64,000 nt of DNA from Paenibacillus phytohabitans (GCF_013141775.1 NZ_WHOB01000097.1:248001-312000), one strand, 5' to 3'. Shown: positions 32,771-41,760, counted from the stretch's first letter. A program made the numbers and translations. Notes: a model not told the origin generated them from the letters alone.

Positions 32771-34102
32771 ATGAAAAAGATATTCGTACTAGACACTAAC
32801 GTGCTACTGCACGACCCCAATTCGATTTTTGCTTTCAAGGCGAATGAAGTTGTCATTCCCGCTGTAGTCCTGGAAGAAATCGACTCCAAGAAGCGTAATG
32901 CCGATGAAATCGGCCGCAACGCCCGCACCGTGTCACGCTTGTTAGACGGACTCCGGGAACTGGGCCACCTGCACAGCGGTGTGGTACTGGAACATGGAGG
33001 CACGCTGAAGGTAGAGCTTAACCACCGCAGCTTCGTAAAGGTACAGGAAATGTTCGGGGAGGTCTCGAACGATAACCGCATATTGGCTGTTGCCCTCAAT
33101 TATCTCCATGAGGAGAATGAAAAGGCTGATCCCAGTCCTGTGGTACTCGTAAGTAAAGATGTACTCGTCCGCATCAAAGCGGATGTGCTTGGCATAACAC
33201 CGGAGGATTATTTATCCGACCGCACCGGAGATTTGAATGAGCTGTACTCCGGCTGCCAGTCGCTGATGGTGCATCCTTCGCTGATCGATGAATATTATAG
33301 TCACCGTTTCTTGTCCATCAAACAGCTGTCGTTGTCCTACCCGCTCTACCCTCATGAATTTGTCATTCTGAAGGATGAGATTGGCAGCGGCAAATCGGCC
33401 CTGCTCAAGGTGAACAGCGATGCCAGCCGGCTCGAACCGCTGTACCTCGGCAATGATGCGGTGTGGGGCATCAGCGCCCGGAATGCCCAGCAGCGGATGG
33501 CGCTTGAGCTGCTGCTGAATGATGATATTCCGCTGGTGACCATTACCGGTAAAGCGGGTACAGGGAAGACGCTGCTGGCGCTTGCCGCCGGACTGTTCAA
33601 GGTGGAGGACGAACATAAATACAAGAAGCTGCTGATCGCCCGTCCAGTGGTCCCGATGGGTAAGGATATCGGATATTTACCCGGTGAGAAGGACGAGAAG
33701 CTCCGTCCATGGATGCAGCCGATCTATGATAACCTCGAATTCCTGTTCGATACCAAAAAAGCCGGAGATATCGATAAAATATTGATGGGCCTGGGCAGCA
33801 TCCAGGTTGAGGCGCTCACCTATATCCGCGGACGTTCCATTCCGGCGCAGTTCATCATCATCGACGAGGCGCAGAACCTGTCCCGGCATGAAGTGAAGAC
33901 GATTGTCTCCCGCGCCGGTGAAGGCAGCAAGGTGATTCTGATGGGAGATCCGGAGCAAATCGACCATCCTTATCTGGATGCCGCGAGCAACGGGCTCAGC
34001 TATATCGTTGAGAAATTTAAGCAGCAGGGCATCAGCGGCCATATTACCCTTGAAAAGGGTGAGCGTTCGCATCTTGCTCAGCTGGCTGCGGACTTGTTGT
34101 AG
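32771..34102 (+). CDS. ylaK: PIN-PhoH protein YlaK (PhoH2-type RNA helicase/nuclease)
   Basis: A 443-residue two-domain protein. The N-terminal PIN nuclease domain starts KIFVLDTNVLLHDPNSIFAF and has VVLEEIDSKK and SNDNRILAVAL acidic residues. The C-terminal PhoH ATPase has Walker A TGKAGTGKTLLA (about residues 260-271), a Walker B region FIIIDEAQNLS and RGRSIPAQ. In studied PhoH2 proteins this fusion unwinds and cleaves RNA. ATG 32771 follows GTGGAGGGG; the earlier in-frame start would add 12 residues. Terminator at 34207-34233. Confidence 0.94.
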   Translation: MKKIFVLDTNVLLHDPNSIFAFKANEVVIPAVVLEEIDSKKRNADEIGRNARTVSRLLDGLRELGHLHSGVVLEHGGTLKVELNHRSFVKVQEMFGEVSNDNRILAVALNYLHEENEKADPSPVVLVSKDVLVRIKADVLGITPEDYLSDRTGDLNELYSGCQSLMVHPSLIDEYYSHRFLSIKQLSLSYPLYPHEFVILKDEIGSGKSALLKVNSDASRLEPLYLGNDAVWGISARNAQQRMALELLLNDDIPLVTITGKAGTGKTLLALAAGLFKVEDEHKYKKLLIARPVVPMGKDIGYLPGEKDEKLRPWMQPIYDNLEFLFDTKKAGDIDKILMGLGSIQVEALTYIRGRSIPAQFIIIDEAQNLSRHEVKTIVSRAGEGSKVILMGDPEQIDHPYLDAASNGLSYIVEKFKQQGISGHITLEKGERSHLAQLAADLL

Positions 34103-34206
34103 CCTTTAAGCTCTTCGCGCCAGGCATAATAGGCTTCAGCCCGCAAGCTTAACTGGCAGCACCCGCTCTTCAATCGGCAGCCCGCCGGTTGATTGGCACA
34201 ATCACG

Positions 34207-34233
34207 GCCGGGAGATGACCACTCCCGGCTTTT
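34207..34233 (+). terminator. Intrinsic terminator after ylaK
   Basis: GCCGGGAG (34207-34214) pairs exactly with CTCCCGGC (34222-34229), 7-base loop, TTTT tail. Confidence 0.9.
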
Positions 34234-34341
34234 GTCTGCCCGCCCCCGGAACGGCAGGAGGGGATCTCTGAGATAGCTGGAGCGGAAAGGCGATAGCACC
34301 GGAGGGGAATTTTGGAACTGGAGGAGCGGGAGCGTCCGCCT

Positions 34342-34396
34342 TTGTCTCCGGATTTCAACCGCGCACAGCGGTTCAATCGAAGAAATCTGGAGACAA
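34342..34396. repeat. Nested stem-loop element in the ylaK-SBP intergenic region
   Basis: An outer 15-bp stem, TTGTCTCCGGATTTC (34342-34356) and GAAATCTGGAGACAA (34382-34396), with one position that becomes a G-U pair in RNA, encloses a perfect hairpin AACCGC (34357-34362) / GCGGTT (34368-34373). It lies in a 484-base region without a gene (34103-34586), which otherwise holds the ylaK terminator and AT-rich promoter-like DNA near 34490-34550. It could be a structured RNA, an interspersed palindromic repeat or a protein-binding site. Confidence 0.7.
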
Positions 34397-34586
34397 CAGC
34401 GGCCGGAAGTCCAAATATTCACCGCAGGTGCGAATACCGCCTAACCGGCGACCGGTTCATCAGACTCACCCCCTCATGCCGTTCACACCTATATAATAGA
34501 AAGAGAACGTTTTCACAAACGCAGACAAGCACGTATATGTCTGCTAAAATGAGGAAGACGAGGATCGCGGGAGGAGAGAGAAGCAC

Positions 34587-35819
34587 GTGCTGAGACGCAA
34601 AAACTATTGGCTGCTGTTTGCTGTTCTGCTGCTGTCGCTGACAAGCCTGTCGCCCAGCATGGAGCTGGACACGGACGAGGGAAGTTATCCGCCCAGACAG
34701 CCGCTCGACCAATCAGAGCGCCCCCCTTCAGGAGAACTTGGGGACGAGCAGAGCTTGACCATCCGCGTATCGCTCAGCAGTTTGGAATTTGGCGTACTGC
34801 AGCGGATCAGCAATAATTACAGCCTGTCGAGCGGGGTCAGCGTACAGCTGACCAATGTGGACACTGAAGAAGACGGAGCCTCTCAGGTACGGGAGGAACT
34901 GACGGTTGGGGATAGTCCGGATATTGTAATGCTGGACGGCCACAGTATTTTTGATCTGGCTTCCCGGGGTTATTTGTTGCCTGTAGATATATACCAGAGT
35001 GTTCCCGGGAGCACCCCTCTTACCATGCTGATCCCGCAAATGCAGTGGAACGGATACGACTGGGGCGTTCCGCTCGATATTGATCCCTATGTATTGGTAT
35101 ATTCTCCGCAGCGGCTTGCGGAATGGGGGCTGTCCGGGGCACCGTCAAGTCTGGAAGAATGGAACGGACTGCTGGGCCGGCTGAACGGGGACGAGACGAA
35201 GGAACATTATTTGCTGGCAATGGATACGCGGAACCCTTATGGTTATGCTGCTGTACTGCAGAGCATGGGAGGCGGACTGCTGTCTATGAGTGAAGCGCAA
35301 GCAGCTTGGACGGAAGCTGCCCGCGGATATTTTTATCTGACCAGCCGGTTTAATCAGGATATCTGGGATATGCTGCAGGATGGCAAGCTTGCGGTGGCCG
35401 TAGTGCCGCTCTCCGAATGGAGAAAATATGGAAACTCCACGCTGGCGGTCCAAGCGCCGCTGGAACAGACGGGCCACAACATCTACGAGGCAATCCAAAG
35501 CCGCTTTTTTGCGCTCCCTGCACAATCCGGCAGCCCGGAAGCGGCGGTTAAGTGGCTGGCTTATGTGACCTCGAGCTCGGCTCAGCTGGAATGGCTGGAG
35601 AATACAGACCATCTGCCTGCACTGGATGAGCTGTACCGCTCTGGATTGCCTGAAATCTCCCGGCTTCCGTTCGACTCCGGATTATTCCTCACTGATGACA
35701 ATGCCCCCGAGTCAGACTCTGAGGGCGAGTGGAGCCGCAAGGCGGAAGCGGCAATGCTGCTCCTGACCGGCAAGCTGGATGCTGCAGGATATCAAGCAGC
35801 GGCCGCAGCCTCAGAATGA
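34587..35819 (+). CDS. Orphan extracellular solute-binding protein (family 1-like)
   Basis: A 410-residue exported protein resembling ABC sugar-binding proteins (SBP_bac_1): GDSPDIVMLDGHSIFDLASRG, the central WGVPLDIDPYVLVYSPQRL, and the late ALPAQSGSPEAAVKWLAYVTS segments. The N-terminus is a hydrophobic signal (LLFAVLLLSLTSLSPS) but has no lipobox Cys, so it should be secreted or membrane-anchored. The start is GTG 34587 after GGGAGGAG. No permease or ATPase gene is adjacent. Its end overlaps the convergent next gene by nine bases. Ligand unknown. Confidence 0.85.
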   Translation: MLRRKNYWLLFAVLLLSLTSLSPSMELDTDEGSYPPRQPLDQSERPPSGELGDEQSLTIRVSLSSLEFGVLQRISNNYSLSSGVSVQLTNVDTEEDGASQVREELTVGDSPDIVMLDGHSIFDLASRGYLLPVDIYQSVPGSTPLTMLIPQMQWNGYDWGVPLDIDPYVLVYSPQRLAEWGLSGAPSSLEEWNGLLGRLNGDETKEHYLLAMDTRNPYGYAAVLQSMGGGLLSMSEAQAAWTEAARGYFYLTSRFNQDIWDMLQDGKLAVAVVPLSEWRKYGNSTLAVQAPLEQTGHNIYEAIQSRFFALPAQSGSPEAAVKWLAYVTSSSAQLEWLENTDHLPALDELYRSGLPEISRLPFDSGLFLTDDNAPESDSEGEWSRKAEAAMLLLTGKLDAAGYQAAAAASE

Positions 35820-36944
35820 GAGGGACAGCTTGACATGGAGCACGCCGTCCGAGCTGGATACTTCAGTGGCATGCAGGAATGAGACGATTTTTGACGGATA
35901 GAAGCCCAGATCGAACTCTTCCTCCAGCGCCTGACGGGTAGTATCCGGCAGCTCCAGTCCATTGAAGACCACATGGTCCACATGGAACATTAATCCGTTG
36001 ACCGGTTCCTCCTGAATGGTGTAATGACCTGTCAATGTCAGTGACAGTCCGCCGCTTTTCCCCATGGCTGTGATCTCGTTATCCTTGAAATGAAAAGCGA
36101 AATCCTTGAACAGCGTATTCTGCGTGACCAGGAATTCGTTCAAATCCTCTTCCTTCAGCGCAAGATTATAAGTCATCCCCTTACGGACCAGCACACCGTC
36201 CCGGTTCTGGACGAACTGCGGCAGATGCTTCATCGCCGAGGATAACGCCTTGAAATAAGTCTTAACCTCATGTATTCCGATATTCTCCCAATATTTACTG
36301 AATTCCTCCAGCAGTACCCCCATGCGCTCAGGATCTGTACTGGCCTGAATCCCGCCCTCAATTTCTTCATTCAAAGCAAGCACACGCTTCTGCTGCTCCT
36401 GGAGCGCTGTTTTGAGCCCGGCGAGCTCTTCAGAGCTGCGCTGTGCGGCCGCAATTGTTTTTTTCAAATCCTTGTATTGTGTTTCATACTGTGACAGCGT
36501 GTCCCGGTCCTGCCCCATAATAATCTCATAATAATCATAAAGAGCGAGTACTCTGCTGATGCTTTTGGCGGACAGTAAGGCTGCAAGCAATCCGTCGCGT
36601 TCCCCCATATAATAAGCCCGCACAACTGCGCCTGCGCGTTCCTGCTGATCTGCAATGGCCGTTTGTTTGGCGGCCGACTGCCGGGTCAGCGTGGCGACTT
36701 CACTTTCAAGTGCTTGTTGTTCTGCCGTAATCCGGACAATCTCCCGTTCAATCTCCGCTGAGGACAGAGTCTGTTCGAGCAGCTTGCGGGTTTCTTCATT
36801 ATCCGGAACGGCAGGTGCTGAAGCGCTGAGGCCGGAACCCGGGTCGGCGGACAGATATACCGGTGAAGCCAGCGGCAGAAGTGTGCAGGTGAGAAGGAGT
36901 AGAGCTGCAAATAACCGGCGTAAGGAACTGCGGAATAACACCAC
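35811..36944 (-). CDS. Exported coiled-coil protein (PcsB/CwlO-like N-terminus, unknown C-terminal domain)
   Basis: A 377-residue protein with a signal peptide (about residues 8-32, ending SPVYLSA). Residues about 50-220 form a coiled coil of the type found in PcsB/CwlO hydrolases that are driven by FtsEX, with a YYMGERDGLLAALLSA-like hinge. No NlpC/P60 or other hydrolase domain follows. The last ~140 residues have alternating beta-like hydrophobicity (GLSLTLTGHYTI, NGLELPDTTRQALEEEFDLGF) that may be a lipid-binding-type barrel, which is speculative. It is convergent with the solute-binding protein. Confidence 0.75.
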   Translation of the reverse strand: MVLFRSSLRRLFAALLLLTCTLLPLASPVYLSADPGSGLSASAPAVPDNEETRKLLEQTLSSAEIEREIVRITAEQQALESEVATLTRQSAAKQTAIADQQERAGAVVRAYYMGERDGLLAALLSAKSISRVLALYDYYEIIMGQDRDTLSQYETQYKDLKKTIAAAQRSSEELAGLKTALQEQQKRVLALNEEIEGGIQASTDPERMGVLLEEFSKYWENIGIHEVKTYFKALSSAMKHLPQFVQNRDGVLVRKGMTYNLALKEEDLNEFLVTQNTLFKDFAFHFKDNEITAMGKSGGLSLTLTGHYTIQEEPVNGLMFHVDHVVFNGLELPDTTRQALEEEFDLGFYPSKIVSFLHATEVSSSDGVLHVKLSLSF

Positions 36945-37085
36945 ATCACCACCTTGAACAGAGTTGAGTAATAGGTATGTACTAATAATATGTTTCTGCC
37001 TGTTAAAATATCATACCCTGTTTCGGCATCCGGGAACTACATTCGGACAAACAAAATTACAGCGAAAACATATAAATTCCCATAC

Positions 37086-37131
37086 AAAAAAAACGGAGTT
37101 GCTCCCTGAGATAAAGGAACACTATCCGTTT
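37086..37131 (-). terminator. Terminator of the DUF2626 gene
   Basis: Read on the minus strand, AACGGA near 37131 pairs with TCCGTT near 37090-37096, with a further TTCC/GGAG inner pairing, and is followed by eight T (A run at about 37086-37093 on the plus strand). Confidence 0.7.
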
Positions 37132-37147
37132 CAGTACTGTATATGCG

Positions 37148-37384
37148 TTACAGCGGCAGACCCATCTGAAAGACTGTCCAATAACTGAAGCCTGTAAAGG
37201 TCAGGATCATATAACCCCAGAAGAGCAGAATGTAGGTCTTTTCCGTGAATTTCATGTAGCCGAGGATCACAAAAAAAGCGGTTTGTAAAAAGAATAGCAG
37301 GGCCATTTCCGTAAGATCACCGGCGAATGCCATAAGTCCGATAACGAGTGTGAAAAATCCCAATACGCGAAACATGCGGTCCAA
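37148..37384 (-). CDS. DUF2626 family small membrane protein
   Basis: A 78-residue protein beginning DRMFRVLGFFTLVIGLMAF with three hydrophobic segments. The start and general pattern match DUF2626 (Bacillus YqgY-like), function unknown. I place the start at a TTG (complement of 37382-37384) because GGAAGGGGG lies eight bases upstream and the product then begins at the family N-terminus; longer in-frame ATG versions at 37471 or 37435 lack a ribosome site. Confidence 0.82.
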   Translation of the reverse strand: MDRMFRVLGFFTLVIGLMAFAGDLTEMALLFFLQTAFFVILGYMKFTEKTYILLFWGYMILTFTGFSYWTVFQMGLPL

Positions 37385-37487
37385 GAGAGAGTCCCCCTTC
37401 CAGTATGAATCCGGATACTGCTGCTTACCATTCATTATAACGGCTCCGCAAAACACTGTAAACGAATTCATTGAAAAAAAAGGCAGG

Positions 37488-37508
37488 AAATCATAATCTT
37501 TATGATTT
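37488..37508. promoter_or_regulatory. AT-rich perfect inverted repeat between DUF2626 and rsfA-like genes
   Basis: AAATCATAA (37488-37496) and TTATGATTT (37500-37508) are exact inverted copies around a 3-base centre. They lie in the 347-base region between divergent genes (37385-37731), where a terminator is not expected, so an operator is possible. The rest of that region is AT-rich, with a TTGACA at 37515-37520 lacking a matching -10 and a 10-bp palindrome TCGAATTCGA near 37534-37543. No gene is supported there. Confidence 0.45.
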
Positions 37509-37731
37509 TTATAATTGACACAAGCTTTTCTCTTCGAATTCGAGAATTTATAGCATTGTAAGTATGAGGTTCAGCCAAAATGGCAATACAATTTAGTATC
37601 AAATAGATTCTATGAACTCTAATAGAGGCATAGAAATGGAGTAAGCAGCTTTTATCCCTATTCACTACCCGGCAAGAGCTGCCGGTTCTGAAGATGGTTA
37701 TTTCATGATGTTGTTAGGAGGGTTAGGCTTT

Positions 37732-38379
37732 ATGACAGCCGTTAGACAGGATGCTTGGAGTGCGGAAGATGATCTGATATTGGCAGAAATAACGCTGCGT
37801 CATATCCGTGAGGGCAGCACACAGCTTGCTGCTTTTGAAGAGGTGGGTGAAAAAATCGGCAGAACCTCGGCTGCCTGCGGTTTCCGCTGGAACAGCTGCG
37901 TACGCAAAAGTTACGAGGATGCTATCGGAATTGCTAAAGGCCAGCGTCAGAAACGAAGTTATTTGAAGAAACAGCCGGCTTCCAGAGGTGCGCAGGTAGC
38001 GGGACTGATTCTTGGAGACATTGAAGAGGACTACGGACGAAGCGAAGGGTTAAGCGAGAACAGCTTATCGATTGATGCGGTAATCCGGTTTCTGAGACAA
38101 TGGAAAGGCACGTTCCAGGAGGCTGGGCGGCAGCTGAAGATGCTGGAGCGGGATTTGCGAGAGAAGGAAGATGAACTGACGGAGCTGAGAGCAGAGAATG
38201 AACGCTTATCCAAGGAAGTCAATCTAGCCCAGAGCGATTACCGTGTAGTCAATGATGATTACAAAGCGCTGATCCAGATTATGGACCGGGCCCGCAGACT
38301 CGCATTTCTAAATGAAGAAGAAGAGGAAAAAACCCGCTTCAAAATGGACGCGAATGGAAACCTGGAACGGATCGAATAG
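37732..38379 (+). CDS. RsfA-family sporulation transcription factor
   Basis: A 215-residue protein. The N-terminal Myb/SANT-like DNA-binding domain (about residues 5-60) has WSAEDDLILAEITLRHIREG and GRTSAACGFRWNSCVRK; a basic linker follows, then a coiled coil (about 140-200) rich in Leu/Glu (LEDELTELRAENERLSKEVN-like heptads). RsfA proteins are prespore regulators acting in the SigF/SigG programme of Bacillus. ATG 37732 follows TAGGAGGG. It is followed by a strong terminator, so it is likely monocistronic. Confidence 0.88.
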   Translation: MTAVRQDAWSAEDDLILAEITLRHIREGSTQLAAFEEVGEKIGRTSAACGFRWNSCVRKSYEDAIGIAKGQRQKRSYLKKQPASRGAQVAGLILGDIEEDYGRSEGLSENSLSIDAVIRFLRQWKGTFQEAGRQLKMLERDLREKEDELTELRAENERLSKEVNLAQSDYRVVNDDYKALIQIMDRARRLAFLNEEEEEKTRFKMDANGNLERIE

Positions 38380-38395
38380 AACATGAATCCCGCAG

Positions 38396-38441
38396 ATCCT
38401 GCATCCCAGTGCCTCACGGCACCGGCATTGCAGGATTTTTT
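38396..38441 (+). terminator. Intrinsic terminator after RsfA-like gene
   Basis: ATCCTGCA (38396-38403) pairs with TGCAGGAT (38429-38436), enclosing a second GTGCC/GGCAC stem, followed by TTTTT. Confidence 0.88.
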
Positions 38442-38511
38442 GTGTTTTGCTTTGAGCAGAGGTGCAGGATATAATTAGGAAAATTACCGGGCGGCAGGAG
38501 GATGTGTTTGC

Positions 38512-39492
38512 ATGAAAATTGATATTATAGGGGCGGGGGCGCTCGGGCTCCTGCTTGCCGGCAAGCTCATCAGTGCGGGGAGTGAGGTCAGACTGTGGTG
38601 CCGGAGTGAGCAGCAGTGCAGAGAATTAGCAAGCAGCGGTCTAACAGTCAGCTATGAGGACGGCGGGGAGGCGATATCTGTTAAGGGTGACCGCTTCTCG
38701 GCCGAACCGGTGAGTAAGTATACGCAGCGGCAGCTGGCGGATCCGGGAGAGGTGACATTGCTAACCGTCAAACAAACGGTGCTGCATCATGAGCTTCCGG
38801 AGATTCTGCGGCCGCTTCAAGACCGGAATCTTACAATGATATGTTTCCAGAACGGCTGCGGACATATAGAGCTGCTGCAGGAGCTGCTGCCGGAATCCTC
38901 TCTCTGGGTGGCGGTAACCACTGAGGCTGCCAAGAGGAAAACATTAACAGAGGTTATTCATGCAGGTAAAGGGGAAATCTGTATAGGGAAAAGCAGTCAC
39001 TCTCTGCATCACAATGAATCAAACGCGCAGGATTGGGACCGTGGCAGCGTAATAAGTTTTGCTGAGGCCCTTGCAGCAGCAGGATTCAACGCCTCTCTGT
39101 CGAAAGAAGTGGATACCATCATTTACCGGAAGCTCTTGATCAATGCTGTAATTAATCCTTTAACCGCAATATGGCGGGTCCCAAACGGCGGGCTGTTGGC
39201 TTCGCCTGAGCGTGTACAGATTATGAAGGAACTGTACACAGAGGCTGTACAGACCTATGATGCCTGCGGGATTACCTATGAGAAGCATGTCTGGGAGGCC
39301 ATTCTTGAAGTATGCCGGGCTACATCGGGCAATATTTCATCCATGCTGGCCGATGTGCTTGCCTCAAGGGAAACGGAAATCCGCTGGATTAACGGAAGCA
39401 TTGTGAATATGGGGCTGCAGCACGGGGCGCAAGTCCCGCTGCACCGCTGGATCTGCGGACTGGTAGAGGGCATGACTGTGAGGGAGAGGTGA
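38512..39492 (+). CDS. panE: 2-dehydropantoate 2-reductase family protein
   Basis: A 326-residue NADPH-dependent reductase of the ApbA/PanE family, which reduces ketopantoate to pantoate for coenzyme A synthesis. The N-terminal Rossmann motif is IDIIGAGALGLLLAGKL; CFQNGCGH and the conserved YRKLLINAVINPLTAIW segment (substrate Lys/Asn) are present. ATG 38512 follows AGGAGG at about 38496-38501. In Bacillus a PanE-like gene (ylbQ) also lies in the run toward bshC and mraZ. Whether this is the main pantothenate enzyme is not certain. Confidence 0.88.
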   Translation: MKIDIIGAGALGLLLAGKLISAGSEVRLWCRSEQQCRELASSGLTVSYEDGGEAISVKGDRFSAEPVSKYTQRQLADPGEVTLLTVKQTVLHHELPEILRPLQDRNLTMICFQNGCGHIELLQELLPESSLWVAVTTEAAKRKTLTEVIHAGKGEICIGKSSHSLHHNESNAQDWDRGSVISFAEALAAAGFNASLSKEVDTIIYRKLLINAVINPLTAIWRVPNGGLLASPERVQIMKELYTEAVQTYDACGITYEKHVWEAILEVCRATSGNISSMLADVLASRETEIRWINGSIVNMGLQHGAQVPLHRWICGLVEGMTVRER

Positions 39493-39498
39493 GGCTGT

Positions 39499-39885
39499 TT
39501 GGAATTTTTGCGGAATTCGTTCGGCGTGTTAAGCGTTATTCCGATTGTTCCTTTTTTAATTGTATATTTCACGGGCATCGGTCTTAAGCAAGAGAAGAGG
39601 AAAACTTTTTTGCTGGCGATGGACGTGACTACTTTATTTTTACTGCTGTCAGTTTCAGGATTATTTAATACGATCTTTCATTCGAATTTCGGGTTCTTTC
39701 TTATACTACTTATTGTATTAATATCCGCTGGACTGATTGGAGGCGCGCAAAACCGGCTCAAAGGATCGGTAGACGGAAAACGGTTACTACGGGCAGTTTG
39801 GCGACTTTCTTTCTTTTTTATGGGTGCCAGTTACGTATTATTTATGATTGTAGGCCTTATACGATACATATCACAAGCGATGTAA
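39499..39885 (+). CDS. DUF3397 family membrane protein
   Basis: A 128-residue protein with four membrane segments, including IPIVPFLIVYFTGI, FFLILLIVLISAGLI and FFFMGASYVLFMIVGLI. It fits DUF3397, a small family found near the mraZ region in Bacilli; function unknown. The start is TTG 39499 behind GAGGTGAGG at 39485-39493. It begins six bases after the panE stop and is probably co-transcribed with it. Confidence 0.8.
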   Translation: MEFLRNSFGVLSVIPIVPFLIVYFTGIGLKQEKRKTFLLAMDVTTLFLLLSVSGLFNTIFHSNFGFFLILLIVLISAGLIGGAQNRLKGSVDGKRLLRAVWRLSFFFMGASYVLFMIVGLIRYISQAM

Positions 39886-40035
39886 TGTTCCGCTGCTCCG
39901 GTGAAGCGTCAACGTCACAAAATTTTAAAGAATTAAAAAAAAGTCGTTTTCAGAAAATATTGCTCTAGATTTTTTTGACCACTGGTTGTATAATCATAAA
40001 CCATATACCACATTCTATTTAGGGGGAACTGCTAG

Positions 40036-41760
40036 ATGAAGAAGAGTAAAAGTCTATTGCTCATGTTCGCATTAGTTTTGGTTATCGGCACAGTGCTTGC
40101 TGGCTGCGGCGGAAACAACAACAATGCTAACAGCGGCACCAATGCTGCAGCAACAAATGCAGCTGGTAATGAAGGTAGCACGAACACAGGAACAAGTGGT
40201 GACGAGAAACTGGCTGCTGACCAGACACTTAGAGTCAACCTGACTGCAGAACCACCTACTTTTGACCCTGCTCAAGCTCAGGACAGCCAAGCTAATACCG
40301 TCCTGAAAACTATGTATGAAGGTTTGACCCGCATGAACGACGAAACTGGCCAAGCTGAGCCGGGAATTGCCGAATCTTGGGAAATTTCCCCTGACGGTCT
40401 GGTATATACATTCAAACTGCGTGATGCACAATGGAGCAACGGCGACCCTGTAGAAGCTGCTGACTTCGTTCGCGCTTGGAAAATCGTGCTGGATCCTAAC
40501 ACAGATCCAACTGCACCTTATGCTTACCAATTGTACTACCTGAAGAATGCTGAAGAATATTATGGAAAGAAAGTTACAGATTTCAACGAAGTGGGCGTAA
40601 AAGCTGTTGATGCGAAAACTCTTGAAGTTACGCTGAAAGCACCAACTCCATACTTCCTTGGCCTTCTGTCCTTCTATACTTATTACCCTGTACACAAATC
40701 CGTTGAGGGTAATACTAAATGGGCAACAAACAAAGATACTATGATCACTAACGGTGCGTTCACATTGACTGAGTGGACTACCGGCCAATCCCTGCAAGTA
40801 AGCAAGAACGATAAATATTGGGATGCTGCTAACATCAAGCTTGCTAAAATCGACTTCTCCCTGGTTAACAGCGGTGCAACTGAACTGCTGAGCTACAAGA
40901 ACGGTGAACTTGACCGCGCTGGTGCACCACACGGCGAAATCCCGCAAGAACAGATTCCTATCGTACAAAAAGAGCTTCCTAACGAATTCCAGAGAAAAGG
41001 TATCGCAAGTACCTACTACTATGAATTCAACATCACTGAAAAACCTTTCGACAACGTTAAAATCCGTAAAGCCCTGGCAATGACTGTTAACCGTCAATCG
41101 CTGATCGACAATGTAACACTTGGCGGACAAATTCCGGCATACGGCTATGTACCTCCGGGTATCGCTGGCGCTGACGGTGAATTCCGTACTGCAGTTAAAG
41201 ACAGCTACTTCACTGAAGATACCGAAGCAGCTAAGAAGTTGCTGGCTGAAGGTCTGGCTGAAGAAGGTCTGACTGAACTGCCACCGGTTGAACTGTCTTA
41301 CAACACAAGTGAAGGCCACAAGAAAATCGCTTTGGCTGTAGCTGACATGTGGAAACAAGCTCTGGGCATCACTGTAAACACTGTTAACCAGGAATGGGCA
41401 GTATTTATCGACAACCGTCAAAACCTGAACTACCAGATCGCACGTGCTGGCTGGACTGCGGATTACAATGATCCAATGACCTTCCTGGATATGTGGGTAA
41501 CAGGCGGCGGTAACAACGATACTGGTTACGCTAACCCTGAATATGACAAGCTGATCGCTGACGCTAAAGCAAGCTCCGACTTGGCAGCACGTCAAGAAAT
41601 GTTTGCTAAAGCTGAAAAAATGATCATTGAAGATGATATGATCCTGATTCCGTTCTACTACTACACAAACAACTCCCTGACTAAAGAGTACCTCAAAGGT
41701 GTAACTCTTGACTTCAGCGGTGCAATTGACTTCACTCGTGCTTACCTGCTTGAGCACTAA
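40036..41760 (+). CDS. oppA: Oligopeptide ABC transporter substrate-binding lipoprotein OppA
   Basis: A 574-residue lipoprotein: signal peptide with lipobox VLAGC (Cys about residue 23), an Asn/Ala/Gly-rich linker, then a type II peptide-binding domain (SBP_bac_5) with LRVNLTAEPPTFDPAQAQD, DGLVYTFKLRDAQWSNGDPV and VNRQSLIDNVTLGG. It captures peptides for the OppBCDF importer downstream. Codon use is strongly biased toward highly expressed codons. ATG 40036 follows AGGGGG. A TATAAT at 39989-39994 is the likely -10, with no good -35. A terminator after it probably lowers oppBCDF expression. Confidence 0.96.
   Translation: MKKSKSLLLMFALVLVIGTVLAGCGGNNNNANSGTNAAATNAAGNEGSTNTGTSGDEKLAADQTLRVNLTAEPPTFDPAQAQDSQANTVLKTMYEGLTRMNDETGQAEPGIAESWEISPDGLVYTFKLRDAQWSNGDPVEAADFVRAWKIVLDPNTDPTAPYAYQLYYLKNAEEYYGKKVTDFNEVGVKAVDAKTLEVTLKAPTPYFLGLLSFYTYYPVHKSVEGNTKWATNKDTMITNGAFTLTEWTTGQSLQVSKNDKYWDAANIKLAKIDFSLVNSGATELLSYKNGELDRAGAPHGEIPQEQIPIVQKELPNEFQRKGIASTYYYEFNITEKPFDNVKIRKALAMTVNRQSLIDNVTLGGQIPAYGYVPPGIAGADGEFRTAVKDSYFTEDTEAAKKLLAEGLAEEGLTELPPVELSYNTSEGHKKIALAVADMWKQALGITVNTVNQEWAVFIDNRQNLNYQIARAGWTADYNDPMTFLDMWVTGGGNNDTGYANPEYDKLIADAKASSDLAARQEMFAKAEKMIIEDDMILIPFYYYTNNSLTKEYLKGVTLDFSGAIDFTRAYLLEH

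Noticed and set aside
39975..39994. TTGACC and TATAAT upstream of oppA as a promoter pair
   Set aside because: Only eight bases separate them. The -10 may be real, but this -35 is not its partner.
40072..41757. 561-codon open frame on the minus strand, antisense to oppA
   Set aside because: It mirrors the third-position bias of a highly expressed gene (stop-complement codons are avoided). The translation is Cys/Phe/Val-rich without domain pattern, and there is no ribosome site.
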